Below the pieces are notes generated by a model that searched no databases, was not told where the DNA came from, and saw only the letters and a list, made by a program, of their open reading frames with translations. This document shows, piece after piece, positions 17,281 through 27,090 of a stretch of 64,000 nt of DNA. The DNA lies in NCBI GenBank assembly GCA_965220385.1, contig OZ244825.1:4526001-4590000 (forward strand), given 5' to 3'. Each line of letters starts with the position of its first letter. Within the stretch, counting starts at the first letter, position 1. The translations under genes and the position numbers were made by a program. The DNA is from PCPOR2b sp965220385. Its GTDB lineage: Bacteria > Poribacteria > WGA-4E > PCPOR2b.

Positions 17281-18195
17281 ATGAAAAAACTCACACAAGC
17301 TGCATTTCAGAGCGCGAAGAATTTCATAATGGATCAGGGAAGGGCACTGGACCAAAGACGTTTTGAATTTCACTTTGAAGCCGGATCTGCCGATGCCGTC
17401 CTTACCGAACTGGCATCTTATCAAAACGATGATGGGGGTTTTGGAAACAGTCTGGAACCTGATATCAGGACATCGGCTTCGTCTGCGATCACGACCACGG
17501 TAGGTTTTCAAGTGCTCAGGGAAATTCGGGCACCTGCGGAGCACACGCTGGTTCGGGAAGGAATCGAGTATTTCCTCACGACCTACGACAAGTCCCGGAG
17601 GGTATGGCAAATCATTCCACCTGAAGTAGAGGAGGCACCTCACGCCCCTTGGTGGAATTATGAAGACAGCCCTGAAAATTTCGGTCAGTTTCTGGTCAAT
17701 CCGCGTACTGAGATTGTCGGATATTTACACGAATTTAGCGACAGAGTCCCAACGCAACTGCTGAAGCAATTAACCACAACCGTTCTGGAACATCTGGAAT
17801 CCCGGCCCGACGAAATGGAGATGCACGATATCCTCTGTTTCGTTAAACTCGCAGAGACGGAGACTCTACCGAATAGCGAGAAGGTTTGGGAAAAACTCGC
17901 CCAAGCAGCGGCACCTCGTATCGCTCGAAATGCAGACCAACTAACCGGTTATGTTCTCAAACCCTTGTGGCTGGTTTCCTCTCCAGAATCACCCCTCGCC
18001 GCTGAATTCAAGGAGGAGGTGGAGATGAACTTGGATTTCGAGATCGAGCAGCAGGGCGGGGACGGCTCTTGGTCTCCGAATTTTTCTTGGGGAGATCAAT
18101 ATCCAGAAACGTGGCAAATAGCCAAAAAGGAATGGCAATCCAAGTTCACAGTCGATACGTTAAAAACGTTGAGAGATTTCGGGCGGATCGAATAA
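17281..18195 (+). CDS. prenyltransferase/squalene-cyclase-like alpha-toroid protein, function unknown
   Basis: The start at 17281 follows GAGGGAAAA and a good promoter; the longer frame from 17221 would overlap the promoter. The 304-residue protein is helical and contains a segment YQNDDGGFGNSLEPDIRT near residues 40-57, which resembles the QxxDGGF repeats of terpene cyclases, prenyltransferases and related alpha/alpha toroids. A second similar segment, QQGGDGSWSPNFSWGDQYP, lies near the C-terminus. No catalytic DxDD motif is visible, so cyclase activity is unlikely. Confidence 0.72.
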   Translation: MKKLTQAAFQSAKNFIMDQGRALDQRRFEFHFEAGSADAVLTELASYQNDDGGFGNSLEPDIRTSASSAITTTVGFQVLREIRAPAEHTLVREGIEYFLTTYDKSRRVWQIIPPEVEEAPHAPWWNYEDSPENFGQFLVNPRTEIVGYLHEFSDRVPTQLLKQLTTTVLEHLESRPDEMEMHDILCFVKLAETETLPNSEKVWEKLAQAAAPRIARNADQLTGYVLKPLWLVSSPESPLAAEFKEEVEMNLDFEIEQQGGDGSWSPNFSWGDQYPETWQIAKKEWQSKFTVDTLKTLRDFGRIE

Positions 18196-18229
18196 GTAGA
18201 TAGAATGCAGGGGCAGGTATAATAATCTT

Positions 18230-18796
18230 ATGGACACCTCTCGCGAACAAGGAAAAATCATCCTCATCAACGGTGCGTCGAGTTCCGGGAAGTCAACGCT
18301 CGCACGTGAACTACAGCAAACGCTGCCACTGCCTTTCTGGCACTTTTCGTTTGACCACCTCCGCGATTCTAATGCCCTACCGATGGCACGTATTCGCAGC
18401 GGTGAAATTGATTGGCCAACGATGAGACCTGCTGTTTTCAATGGGTTTCATCGGTGCTTGCCAGTTTTGGCAAAAACAGGCAATAATCTCATAGTCGAAC
18501 ACATCATTGAAAATGAGATGTGGCTGTCGGATCTCGTGGAATTACTCACCGGTTTGGACGTATTCTTTGTCGGTATACACTGCCCACTTCCTGAACTGGA
18601 GCGCAGAGAACGCGAGAGAGGAAACCGGCGAGCGGGGGAGGCTCGGCGGGATTATCAAGTAATACACAGTTTCACTGAATACGATCTGGAAGTCAACTCA
18701 ATGCAGCCGAACCAGACCAATGTGGATACATTAGTTGATGCCTGGAAATCTCGCCAACCCCCCAGCGCATTTGAGCGGATGGGTGCGCGAAAATGA
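18230..18796 (+). CDS. chloramphenicol phosphotransferase-like P-loop kinase
   Basis: The 188-residue protein has the Walker A motif GASSSGKST at 15-23, the segment FWHFSFDHLRD that follows it in chloramphenicol phosphotransferases (CPT), and the late segment GIHCPLPELERRERERGNR, which supplies the arginine-rich lid. The length matches CPT (about 180 residues). CPT phosphorylates chloramphenicol at the C3 hydroxyl; many environmental homologues have no proven substrate. It is the last of the series of small-molecule-modifying genes in this part of the window. Confidence 0.86.
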   Translation: MDTSREQGKIILINGASSSGKSTLARELQQTLPLPFWHFSFDHLRDSNALPMARIRSGEIDWPTMRPAVFNGFHRCLPVLAKTGNNLIVEHIIENEMWLSDLVELLTGLDVFFVGIHCPLPELERRERERGNRRAGEARRDYQVIHSFTEYDLEVNSMQPNQTNVDTLVDAWKSRQPPSAFERMGARK

Positions 18797-18864
18797 GCAC
18801 TCCCAGCCGCCATCTTAATTAGACTTTCGAGGTAACACCGCAATAGGGAACGTATAGCAGGTTT

Positions 18865-20658
18865 CTAACCATCATCGCCATACATCTGATCAATCGCCGC
18901 TTTATGCTTCTCCATGATGACCTGTCGCTTGAGTTTCAGCGTCGGCGTTATATCCCCAGATTCCTGCGAGAATTCCTCCTCCATCAAAGTGAATCTCCGA
19001 ACCCGCTCGAAGTCAGCAAAATCACTCGAATGCTGGTTGATTTCACCTCGAATCAGCTGCTGAATCTCTTGCGTCTGGAGGAGCGCAGGGAGATCTCCGG
19101 CATCAAGCCCCTGTTCTGTCGCATACTCCTTAATCTCATCATAATTTGGCACGATAAGCGCAGTAACAGTGCTACGCTGATCACCGAGAAGCATAATTTC
19201 GCTGATATAGGGGCTCTGCTTGAGCTGATTCTCAATGGGCTGCGGCGCGACATTTTTGCCATTGGAGAGAACAAGAATGTTCTTCTTCCGATCTGTTATT
19301 TTTACAAATCCTTCTGCATCAATCTCCCCGATGTCACCCGTGTGAAACCACCCATCTGAATCGATCGCTTCCGCCGTATCTGACGGTTTGTTGAAATAGC
19401 CCTGCATAATGTGAGGACCACGCGACAGAATCTCACCATCTTCAGCGATCTTCACCTCTATGCCCGGAACAACGGGACCCACAGTGCCAAACTTCCACTG
19501 ATCTGGACGGTTCACACTAATAACAGGTGAGGTTTCAGTCAGACCGTATCCTTCAAGGATGAGGATACCCGCCGCATGGAAAAACTCCGCAATCGCCTGC
19601 GATAAGGGCGCACCACCAGACACAAAAAATCGCAAGCGTCCACCGGTTGCCGCCTTAAGTTTCTGGAAAACCAGTTTGTCGGCAAGACTCGCCTTCAGCG
19701 ATAACATGGAGGATGGCTCTCTTTTCTCTTGAATGGCTTGACTTACCCTCGAGCCAACACCGACGCTCCAGTGGAAAATCTTCTGTTTGAGACCAGAACC
19801 TTCCTTGACAGAACGGAGTATTCTTTCATGCATCCCTTCATAGAGGCGGGGTACACTCATCATAATTGTGGGGCGAACGTCCTGCATATCTTGGCGGATC
19901 GTAAACAGGCTTTCAGCATACGATATATTCGCACCACCGCTAAGTGGCAGATAGTGCCCGCCCATCCGTTCAAACACGTGCGATAACGGAAGGAAGGAAA
20001 GGAAAATGTCATCAGGGGTGATTGACACAATCCCCGTTGCCGCCTGCACATTCGACATAAAGTTGCCGTGGGTCAGCATAGCGCCCTTCGGATCACCTGT
20101 CGTTCCGGAGGTATAGATAATCGAGGCGAGATCATCGGGGTCAACAGCCTCACTCGCTTGCTGGTACTTCTCATCACCATTTTCAACCTGCTGCCCAAGT
20201 TCACACACCTGATCGAATGTACGCACCGAATCGTCCGGTAAATCATCAAAAACAATGATGTGCTGCAGATTCGTTGTGGCATTTGTGTCAAAGGCTTTGA
20301 TCTTCTCCAACTGTTGTTCACTGGATACACAGATGACCTTTGCCCCCGAATCCCTGACGATATACTCTACCTGTGCGGCCGTCAACGTTGAAAACATCGG
20401 CACAGTAACGCCACCACCGGCAAGCGTCGCCAAGTCCGTTATTGCCCATTCCGGTCGGTTTTCCGATAACAGGGCGACTCGATCTCCTTTCTGCAAGCCG
20501 AGTTCAGCCAACCCCAAGCAAAAGTGCTTTATCCGTTCTCCAAGCGTCGCGTAAGAGATGTCCTGAAACTCCTTGTTGACTTTGTAAGATAACGCAGGCT
20601 TCGATCCGTGTTGCTGGATCGTATTTTGTACCATCTGATTGATTGTTACTTTATCCAT
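18865..20658 (-). CDS. long-chain acyl-CoA synthetase (AMP-forming)
   Basis: The start at 20658 has GGGAGG six bases upstream; a TTG two codons earlier is less likely. The 597-residue protein has the AMP-binding P-loop YTSGTTGDPKG at 182-192, the YGLTETSP motif near 380, and the GWFHTGDIGEID and DRKKN motifs toward the C-terminus, with the catalytic lysine in SNGKNVAP. It activates fatty acids to acyl-CoA through an acyl-adenylate for lipid synthesis or beta-oxidation. The layout is that of FadD15-like enzymes. No neighbour is clearly linked to it. Confidence 0.93.
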   Translation of the reverse strand: MDKVTINQMVQNTIQQHGSKPALSYKVNKEFQDISYATLGERIKHFCLGLAELGLQKGDRVALLSENRPEWAITDLATLAGGGVTVPMFSTLTAAQVEYIVRDSGAKVICVSSEQQLEKIKAFDTNATTNLQHIIVFDDLPDDSVRTFDQVCELGQQVENGDEKYQQASEAVDPDDLASIIYTSGTTGDPKGAMLTHGNFMSNVQAATGIVSITPDDIFLSFLPLSHVFERMGGHYLPLSGGANISYAESLFTIRQDMQDVRPTIMMSVPRLYEGMHERILRSVKEGSGLKQKIFHWSVGVGSRVSQAIQEKREPSSMLSLKASLADKLVFQKLKAATGGRLRFFVSGGAPLSQAIAEFFHAAGILILEGYGLTETSPVISVNRPDQWKFGTVGPVVPGIEVKIAEDGEILSRGPHIMQGYFNKPSDTAEAIDSDGWFHTGDIGEIDAEGFVKITDRKKNILVLSNGKNVAPQPIENQLKQSPYISEIMLLGDQRSTVTALIVPNYDEIKEYATEQGLDAGDLPALLQTQEIQQLIRGEINQHSSDFADFERVRRFTLMEEEFSQESGDITPTLKLKRQVIMEKHKAAIDQMYGDDG

Positions 20659-20869
20659 GACCAACCTCCCTGTATTAGGATTATGGGTAATCTGGAAAAC
20701 GTTGACGTAAACACCTTATCGCTTACTCTCTATTCAGTTTCGAAACTGTCCCTCAACACTTGAGTTTCAATGCTCGTGGCACGTATAGCGCCGATGTGCA
20801 TTATACCCTTACTTACAAAAGAGGGTCAACCGGAAAATAAGAGGATAAGAACATGTTAAAACACACCTA

Positions 20870-22882
20870 TCACACACTTTCCTCCTCATCACCTTTCGCA
20901 TCATGGGTAATGTACTTGTTATACCACGCCAACTGTCGTTTGAGCACATCCAACTGATGGCGCGGCTCCCCAATGCTATGCCCCTCGCGTGGATACTTGA
21001 CAAACAGTGTCTCAACGCCAACAGCTTTAAGACCAGCGTAGAATTCCTCCGATTGTGGCAAGGGAACCCGGATATCTTCCTCGCCGTGTAGGATGAGGGT
21101 CGGGGTCTGGGCACGATCTACATGGTTAATCGGCGACCGCTCACGATACAGGTCTAAACCCTTTGATGGAGGACCTGCAAAGTAGAGCGACATAAAACTT
21201 GGAATATCAGTTTGTGCATAAAAACTGACCAAGTTGATGACGCCACAAACATTACAAGCCGCTTTGAACCGATCGGTATGAGTGATAACCCAACCAGTCA
21301 TGTAGCCACCGTAGCTTGAACCACCGACAATTAGACGATCGGGATCGGCAATCCCCTGCTCAATCAGAAAGTCAACACCCGTCATGATGTCTTGGTAATC
21401 GCCGCCGCCCCAGTCACCGTAGTTTGCCGTGGCAAAGGCGTTCCCGTATCCATCCCCACCGCGGAAGTTCGGGGCAAAGTAAGCAAAACCTTCGCCACTG
21501 AAATAGTGCCACGTCGGCTTGAACCCCAAATCGCGTGAGCTACGGGGACCGCCGTGTGGCTCAACAATGAGCGGATAGCTTTTACCCGTCTCGTAACCAA
21601 CAGGTAAACAAAGCAACCCTTCGATCTCAAGCCCATCGCTGCTCTGCCACTGAATCACCCGCACTTCGCCAAGTGAAAAGTTTTCTATTTGTGGATTGAG
21701 TGTCGTAAGCCGCTCCATCTCTCCCGTCTGGACAGTCCCGACGTAAAGGTCTGCTGGAGCGTACGACTCACTGCGAGTACATAGGAATGTGTCGCCATCA
21801 TCGGCGATGGAAATATCTCCAACAACACAATCGCCGTGAGTGATCTGACGAATTTCTCCCGTCCCTTTTGAAGTGGAATAAAGCTGCCAGCGCACCCGAT
21901 CCATAGCGATAAAGTAGATTGCCTCGCCATCCGGAGACCAAACCGGTCCATCGGCATTACGGTCAAGCGGAACAGCAGTCAGGTTTGTTGACGTACCCCC
22001 TTCCGACGAGATGACGTGGAGATCCTTCTGACCATAACGTTCGGGGCTATGCAAGTATGCAATCTGATCCCCATCCGGCGACCAACGCGGTGCACTCTCT
22101 CCGCCGGTGTGCGTTGTCAATTTTCGGACGCTTTTGGTTTCCACATCAACGATGTGAACAGTCCCGCTAAACATCATATCATCCGCTTTTGGGGAGGGCG
22201 ACGAAACAAAAGCAATCTGCTTCCCATCCGGTGACCAACGCGGCTCACTGACGTGGAAATCGCCCGATGTTAGTCTATGAGATTCGTCCACATTAACGTT
22301 CTCATCTAACCCTTCCTCCGGCAAGTCGAAAAGAAGCGTAGGTTCATCATGCAACGCTTCAACATCAATAACCCACAAATGTTGCTGTTTGAAGTCATCC
22401 ACCCCCATAACCATCCGGTCGTCTTGGGCTTTCTTTCGCCTCTCTTCAACCGCGCTATCTTTCTCGTCCTTGAGAAATGCGATCCTTTTTCCATCAGATG
22501 ACCATCGCGGATTTGATGCGCCGTTGCTTACATGGGTAAGTTGTTTTGCTTCACCACCCTCAATCGGAATAATCCAGATCTGTGCCTTGTCGTCCCCCCG
22601 TTTTGAAACAAAGGCAAGGCGCGTGCTGTCAGGTGACCATTGTGGATTGTTGTCCCCATTCGGACCATTCGTCAATTGGAACGGTTCGCCGCCATCGGTT
22701 GAAACCAACCAAATATGGCCCCGGTGCTCGCTCTTTTCCGCTTCGAGGATTGGAACGGTTCGGACAAACACTGCCCATTTTCCATCAGGCGAGATCGCTG
22801 CTCCACTGAGTCCCCTCAACCCAACAATATCTTCCGGTTGAAGTGTTGGCAGCCCTTGACGTTTTTGAGTGTTCGCAGTCAT
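20870..22882 (-). CDS. S9 family serine peptidase (prolyl oligopeptidase/acylaminoacyl peptidase type)
   Basis: I choose the ATG at 22882 (670 residues), with AGGAG about 12 bases upstream, over a TTG at 22903. The N-terminal 400 residues are a beta-propeller with repeated SPDGKWAVFV-like and PRWSPDGKQIAF-like blades. The C-terminal alpha/beta-hydrolase domain has Ser523 in GGSSYGG, Asp603 in HGEEDIRVP and His635 in EGHSIGE. This complete S9 architecture cleaves short peptides, commonly after proline or at acylated N-termini. No signal peptide is visible, so it is probably cytoplasmic. Confidence 0.93.
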   Translation of the reverse strand: MTANTQKRQGLPTLQPEDIVGLRGLSGAAISPDGKWAVFVRTVPILEAEKSEHRGHIWLVSTDGGEPFQLTNGPNGDNNPQWSPDSTRLAFVSKRGDDKAQIWIIPIEGGEAKQLTHVSNGASNPRWSSDGKRIAFLKDEKDSAVEERRKKAQDDRMVMGVDDFKQQHLWVIDVEALHDEPTLLFDLPEEGLDENVNVDESHRLTSGDFHVSEPRWSPDGKQIAFVSSPSPKADDMMFSGTVHIVDVETKSVRKLTTHTGGESAPRWSPDGDQIAYLHSPERYGQKDLHVISSEGGTSTNLTAVPLDRNADGPVWSPDGEAIYFIAMDRVRWQLYSTSKGTGEIRQITHGDCVVGDISIADDGDTFLCTRSESYAPADLYVGTVQTGEMERLTTLNPQIENFSLGEVRVIQWQSSDGLEIEGLLCLPVGYETGKSYPLIVEPHGGPRSSRDLGFKPTWHYFSGEGFAYFAPNFRGGDGYGNAFATANYGDWGGGDYQDIMTGVDFLIEQGIADPDRLIVGGSSYGGYMTGWVITHTDRFKAACNVCGVINLVSFYAQTDIPSFMSLYFAGPPSKGLDLYRERSPINHVDRAQTPTLILHGEEDIRVPLPQSEEFYAGLKAVGVETLFVKYPREGHSIGEPRHQLDVLKRQLAWYNKYITHDAKGDEEESV

Positions 22883-23101
22883 GAGATTCTCTGCTCCTAT
22901 CAATCATGGTGTTTAGAGAATAGATGTGGGAAAGTCGGGACAGTTGTGGTAAAATATCTTTTGACCCAATAATCTGAGTTTCGGTAGAAGAATATTATAA
23001 AACGAAAAGATTGCTCAAAACAAGCGAATCCGATAATACCCCATTTACCAGACATTTTCAAGTCCCTATTTCATCAAGGACTCCGAGAATCGGAGACCGT
23101 T

Positions 23102-24022
23102 TTGCAAGGGCTGAGACCTGCAATAGCGGCGATCACATCTGAGGACATTAAAAAAAGGAGAAGGGAGAGAACAGGCGTTCCGCCAATGGATATGAAAAAC
23201 GTGGATGAAGACGCTCTTTTTGACCTCGCACAGCAAGAAAATGATCAGATAGATCTGGCGACGGGTGCCCTCCTCATTGCCAAAGACGCCTATATCGATC
23301 TGGACATTGAAGTGTATCTACAACGGTTGAATCAGATGGCTGAAGAACTCCAATCACAGATCGGAGGGGAAACGGATACGCGTGACCAGATTAACCACTT
23401 AAACCGCTATCTATTTGAGACACAGGAATTCGCGGGCAGCAGCCAAGAAAATTATTACGATGTACGGAATAGTTATCTTAACGAGGTGCTTGAGCGCAAA
23501 ATTGGCATTCCTATTACGCTTTCAGTTGTGTATATGGAAATTGGTAAGCGAATTGGGTTGCCGTTGGTAGGAGTCGGTTTCCCCGGCCATTTTATCGTTA
23601 AACATCGAGACTTAGAGACCGTAATCGACCCCTTTGAGAAAGGAAAAATCTTGTCCGATGAAGCTCTCTCTGAAAGATTGACCCAGATTTTTCGTGAGCC
23701 CGTGCCGACGCATCCCCGCTTCCTGCAAGCGGTTACGCATAAAGAGATTCTCGCACGGATGCTGCGAAACCTAAGACAAATTCACTTCAGGGAGGGCGAG
23801 TACGAGAAAGCAGTGAGGACCGCCGAGCAGATCACATGGCTCGCTCCTCAATCCGCACAAGACTACCGAGATCTCGGCTATCTGTACTACCAAGTCAATG
23901 CATACGCCAAGTCTCTGGACTCCTTCAACGCCTATCTTCATCTATCGGACGATCCCCCAGATCAGGAGGAAATTCATAGGAATATCCGTGTCCTAACCCA
24001 ACAGATTGCCAAACTGAATTAG
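23102..24022 (+). CDS. SirB1-family protein (transglutaminase-like plus TPR)
   Basis: A TTG at 23102 with CGGAGA six bases upstream gives 306 residues. Residues about 25-190 match the SirB1/transglutaminase-like core: RNSYLNEVLERKIGIPITLS, then YMEIGKRIGLPLVGVGFPGHF, where the catalytic Cys of true transglutaminases is absent. Residues about 215-306 form TPR-like helices (YEKAVRTAEQITWLAPQSA, YRDLGYLYYQVNAYAKSLD). Members are thought to be non-catalytic scaffolds. The gene stands alone. Confidence 0.85.
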   Translation: MQGLRPAIAAITSEDIKKRRRERTGVPPMDMKNVDEDALFDLAQQENDQIDLATGALLIAKDAYIDLDIEVYLQRLNQMAEELQSQIGGETDTRDQINHLNRYLFETQEFAGSSQENYYDVRNSYLNEVLERKIGIPITLSVVYMEIGKRIGLPLVGVGFPGHFIVKHRDLETVIDPFEKGKILSDEALSERLTQIFREPVPTHPRFLQAVTHKEILARMLRNLRQIHFREGEYEKAVRTAEQITWLAPQSAQDYRDLGYLYYQVNAYAKSLDSFNAYLHLSDDPPDQEEIHRNIRVLTQQIAKLN

Positions 24023-24117
24023 CTGTACCCAAGGCATACACCCGAATCTTCCTGTAATTTAACCCCCTCCTACATCAACACACGAAGGGCGAACAAATAG
24101 AATTAAGGAGAAACTGT

Positions 24118-25206
24118 ATGGACCGTAAACTCCGTTTCGCCGTGATTGGTGCCGGTAGATTTGCCGAAGAATGTCAGATTCCCGGCTTGCAGCGCCACCC
24201 CAATGCAGAAATTGTCGCACTGTGTCGACGCAACCGTGATTTGTGTGAACAAACCGCACTTAAATTCGGCGTCCCTAAAGTCTACACAGACTACGCAGAC
24301 GTGATCGCCGATGATACGATCGATGCAGTGACAATCGTGACACCAAACGCCTTTCACCATCCCATTGCGGTAGAAGCAATCCAAGCGGGAAAGCACGTTT
24401 TCTGCGAGAAGCCCTTAGCAATGAATGCCACCGAGGCACGTGAGATGTGTGACATAGCAGAAGCCAGCGGCAAAATCCATCATGTCGCGTTCACATTCCG
24501 CTACACACACTGCCTCTATAAATTGCGCCAAATGTTCAAGAACGGCAAAATTGGCAAACCGCTCTATGTTCGTATTCAATGCGATGGTTGGAACGCACTG
24601 CAATCATCGGCAACAGCAGCATGGCGCAACCAAAGAAGCCTTTCTGGACTCGGTATGCTTGGCGATATGGGATCGCACTTTTTTGATGCGATCCGATGGG
24701 TATGTGGCGATATTACACAGGTGTGCGGTGTGTTACATAACGTGCCACGCGTTCGTCCGCATGTCAGCACAGGTGAACCGACTGCAATTGATACCGATGA
24801 TCTCGCTGCCGCTTGGTTTGAAACTGAATCTGGCTTGAAAGGACAGTTCTTTGTCAGCAGCATCACACCGCCACGCCCAGAAAATAAGTACATTGAGGTC
24901 GTCGGCGAAGAGGGTGCACTGTTCGCTTACTTAAGTCGTGGTCATCAAGAGGGTCTACGGTTTCGCCATCGGGACGGTGATTGGGAAACGATTGATCTGC
25001 CGCCCGAAGCTGCCGAAGGTAAGCCACATGCGTTGGGACGAATGATGGGCAGTTATGTTGATGGAATTCTCAGGGGAAAGCTTAATCCGGATCGAGATCC
25101 CTCTTTCCTCGATGGCTGGAAGGTACAGTTGGCAATTGATGCAGTTGCCGAATCTGCCGAACAAAAAAAGTGGATCGATGTAGGAAACAGAACAGTCCAT
25201 CAATGA
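24118..25206 (+). CDS. Gfo/Idh/MocA family oxidoreductase (2 of 6)
   Basis: The 362-residue protein follows AAGGAGAAACTGT. The NAD(P)-binding motif is GAGRFAE near residues 11-17, and the catalytic-region lysine lies in HVFCEKPLAMNA near residue 100. The C-terminal half is the usual mixed sheet dimerisation domain. Substrate class: sugars, inositols or related polyols. It is read in the same direction as the DUF4159 gene but is separated from it by a 365-base promoter and leader region. Confidence 0.9.
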   Translation: MDRKLRFAVIGAGRFAEECQIPGLQRHPNAEIVALCRRNRDLCEQTALKFGVPKVYTDYADVIADDTIDAVTIVTPNAFHHPIAVEAIQAGKHVFCEKPLAMNATEAREMCDIAEASGKIHHVAFTFRYTHCLYKLRQMFKNGKIGKPLYVRIQCDGWNALQSSATAAWRNQRSLSGLGMLGDMGSHFFDAIRWVCGDITQVCGVLHNVPRVRPHVSTGEPTAIDTDDLAAAWFETESGLKGQFFVSSITPPRPENKYIEVVGEEGALFAYLSRGHQEGLRFRHRDGDWETIDLPPEAAEGKPHALGRMMGSYVDGILRGKLNPDRDPSFLDGWKVQLAIDAVAESAEQKKWIDVGNRTVHQ

Positions 25207-25236
25207 TGTGTAATAATAAACTAATGTATTTTTTTC

Positions 25237-25265
25237 TTGACCGCATATACATATTGGCATACAAT
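25237..25265 (+). promoter_or_regulatory. sigma-70 promoter upstream of the DUF4159 gene
   Basis: TTGACC at 25237-25242 and TACAAT at 25260-25265 are 17 bases apart. It is the best promoter in this gap and points to the gene at 25572, which would give a leader of about 300 bases. Confidence 0.65.
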
Positions 25266-25571
25266 TAATAGTAATGTGTCGATAATATATAGAAATCTCT
25301 TAGTCGTTTGGGCGATTTCTGCGTTTTAACAGTGCGTGCAAGGTTAGGGCACGAGCATTTCACTTTTTGCAAGGTTTTCTGCGTGAACAATCGGTGGCTG
25401 AACGCTCGACACTGGCTCTGTACATCTTTCCAGTCAGGAACTTACAGTGTGCGTCTCTCCATCGACTGGTAAATCGTCTACCACAGAAAGATACACTGCT
25501 TTAACATCTCATGCTAAGGTGATACAAAAGGTTATCCAACTGTTGACGCAAACTATTTTTGGAGGTAACAA
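25266..25571 (+). other. long untranslated leader before the DUF4159 gene
   Basis: About 300 bases lie between the promoter and the ATG, with no open frame of note. AGAAATC at about 25290 pairs with GATTTCT at about 25313 and is followed by GCGTTTT, a weak attenuator-like hairpin. A TTGACG near the ATG at about 25541 might be a second promoter element. I recognise no known riboswitch. Confidence 0.4.
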
Positions 25572-27050
25572 ATGAGCGCGAAAAAAACCTCAGGGGCTTT
25601 GATGACCTCGTTGATTGTTCACGGAGTCGCCTTCTTCGTCACGGGTATCTACCTCGTTACCCAAACCCAGCAGTTCAAAGATTTAGTCGGTGCCGAAGTG
25701 CTGCAGGCAAAGGAACCCCCTAAGCCACAAGTTCGGAAACCGGTCATCAAGCCGGTGGTCAAACCAACCGTTCCGACCACAAATACAGTGGTCGTCGAAC
25801 AGGTTCAGGTCCAACCCAGAGTGACGACAGCAGCCGTCGTGCGTCCGACCTCCGTGCAACCGCAAACCGTTTTGGAATTCTCCAATAAAGTGGTGAAGTT
25901 GGAAGCACCACTCAATCCTAACGTTCCCAAAGTAACAAGCCCGAATCAGCCCGTACCACAAGTCGTTACACACGCCGACCTGCCGGTTTCTGATGCGCCA
26001 GGGGCGTTGGCATTCTCCGCACCCGTCGCAACAGCTCCAAGCGCCGCAGCCGCTAACATTGGTCGTGGTATCGGCGGTATCGTGCAGGTGAAGGTCGCCT
26101 TTGCGCGTCCCAAGGGACTTGCCATGGTCGAAAATGTCGGTGCTGTTCGCGATGCTTTGAGCGATGTCGTTGAAAACATTACGCTCGGTAACGTTGAAGT
26201 GCCTCCACTGCCCCGTGGTGAACCCGGTGGGCGTGTCGTTGGTCGTGGTGCCGATATTCGCGGTGTCTTCCGCTTCACCCGTGTCCGCCACAGCCTCGCT
26301 GACTGGTGGGCTGATGCCTCCTCGCTGAACGCTTTCACCAAATGGCTCAATGAACGTACCAAGATTAAGACAGACATGAACGTCGAAGGCGGCGCGTTGA
26401 AACTGAACGATGCTAACCTGATGAAATGTCCGTTAGTCTTCATGACGGGGCATGATCCCGCACACGTTCGTTCCAAGAACCTAATGGGTCGCCAATATGG
26501 CGGCGGTAAGATGGACAGCCGATTCTCTGAGACAGAAATGGCTCAGTTGCGGCGATACCTTGTCGAAAAAGGCGGTCTCCTCGTCTTTGATGACTGCGGT
26601 ATTGATGCGGCAGCCCAAGCGATGCCTCGTTTATTCTTGGCACAGATGCGATATGTGATGCCAGAATATCAGGTTCAACGGATCCCAAACAATCATGAAA
26701 TGTACGATAATTTCTATGAGATGGGTGGTCCGCCAACCGGATTCGACATCTTCTGGTGGGGATCTCGTCCAGGCAGACGGAACTTCCTCGAAGGAATCTC
26801 TGTTGGCGACAAAATCACGGTCATTTTGGTCCGCCGTGACTACATGTGCGCGATGGAATCGGTCAGCTTACCAACCCGTTCCGTCAAATACTCACCCGGT
26901 GTCTATCGTTTCATGACCAACGTCGCAGTTTATGCCCTGACATCCGGCGCGATTTCGGACTATTCTGGATATGTGCCAGAAGATAGACTGGCGCAGCAGA
27001 AGCTGCCAACCGAAGCGCCAGAAGCAGCAAAAATTGGGGCACTTGAATAG
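25572..27050 (+). CDS. membrane-anchored DUF4159 protein with proline/valine-rich linker
   Basis: The start is preceded by TTGGAGG. The 492-residue protein has one membrane segment at about 9-29 (LMTSLIVHGVAFFVTGIYLV), resembling the TonB-type SLxxH anchor. A proline-, valine- and alanine-rich linker follows at about 45-165. The C-terminal domain, about 229-470, begins RGVFRFTRVRHSLADWW, which is the DUF4159 signature. The layout suggests one inner-membrane helix and a periplasmic linker and domain, as in TonB-like energy transducers. The function of DUF4159 is unknown. A strong terminator follows. Confidence 0.88.
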   Translation: MSAKKTSGALMTSLIVHGVAFFVTGIYLVTQTQQFKDLVGAEVLQAKEPPKPQVRKPVIKPVVKPTVPTTNTVVVEQVQVQPRVTTAAVVRPTSVQPQTVLEFSNKVVKLEAPLNPNVPKVTSPNQPVPQVVTHADLPVSDAPGALAFSAPVATAPSAAAANIGRGIGGIVQVKVAFARPKGLAMVENVGAVRDALSDVVENITLGNVEVPPLPRGEPGGRVVGRGADIRGVFRFTRVRHSLADWWADASSLNAFTKWLNERTKIKTDMNVEGGALKLNDANLMKCPLVFMTGHDPAHVRSKNLMGRQYGGGKMDSRFSETEMAQLRRYLVEKGGLLVFDDCGIDAAAQAMPRLFLAQMRYVMPEYQVQRIPNNHEMYDNFYEMGGPPTGFDIFWWGSRPGRRNFLEGISVGDKITVILVRRDYMCAMESVSLPTRSVKYSPGVYRFMTNVAVYALTSGAISDYSGYVPEDRLAQQKLPTEAPEAAKIGALE

Positions 27051-27090
27051 GATCCTTTGATTCGGACACCTCTCGAATCAACCTAACATA

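Noticed and set aside
1966..18796. Integron gene cassettes
   Set aside because: I found no attC-like pairs of GTTRRRY/RYYYAAC sites between genes and no integrase.
25437..25458. GGAACTT in the DUF4159 leader as a second ECF-type promoter
   Set aside because: The GTC expected 15-16 bases downstream is missing; the nearby GTCT is only nine bases away.
25683..26291. 202-residue minus-strand frame inside the DUF4159 gene
   Set aside because: It is a shadow of the proline/valine-rich linker in the real gene and has a low-complexity composition.
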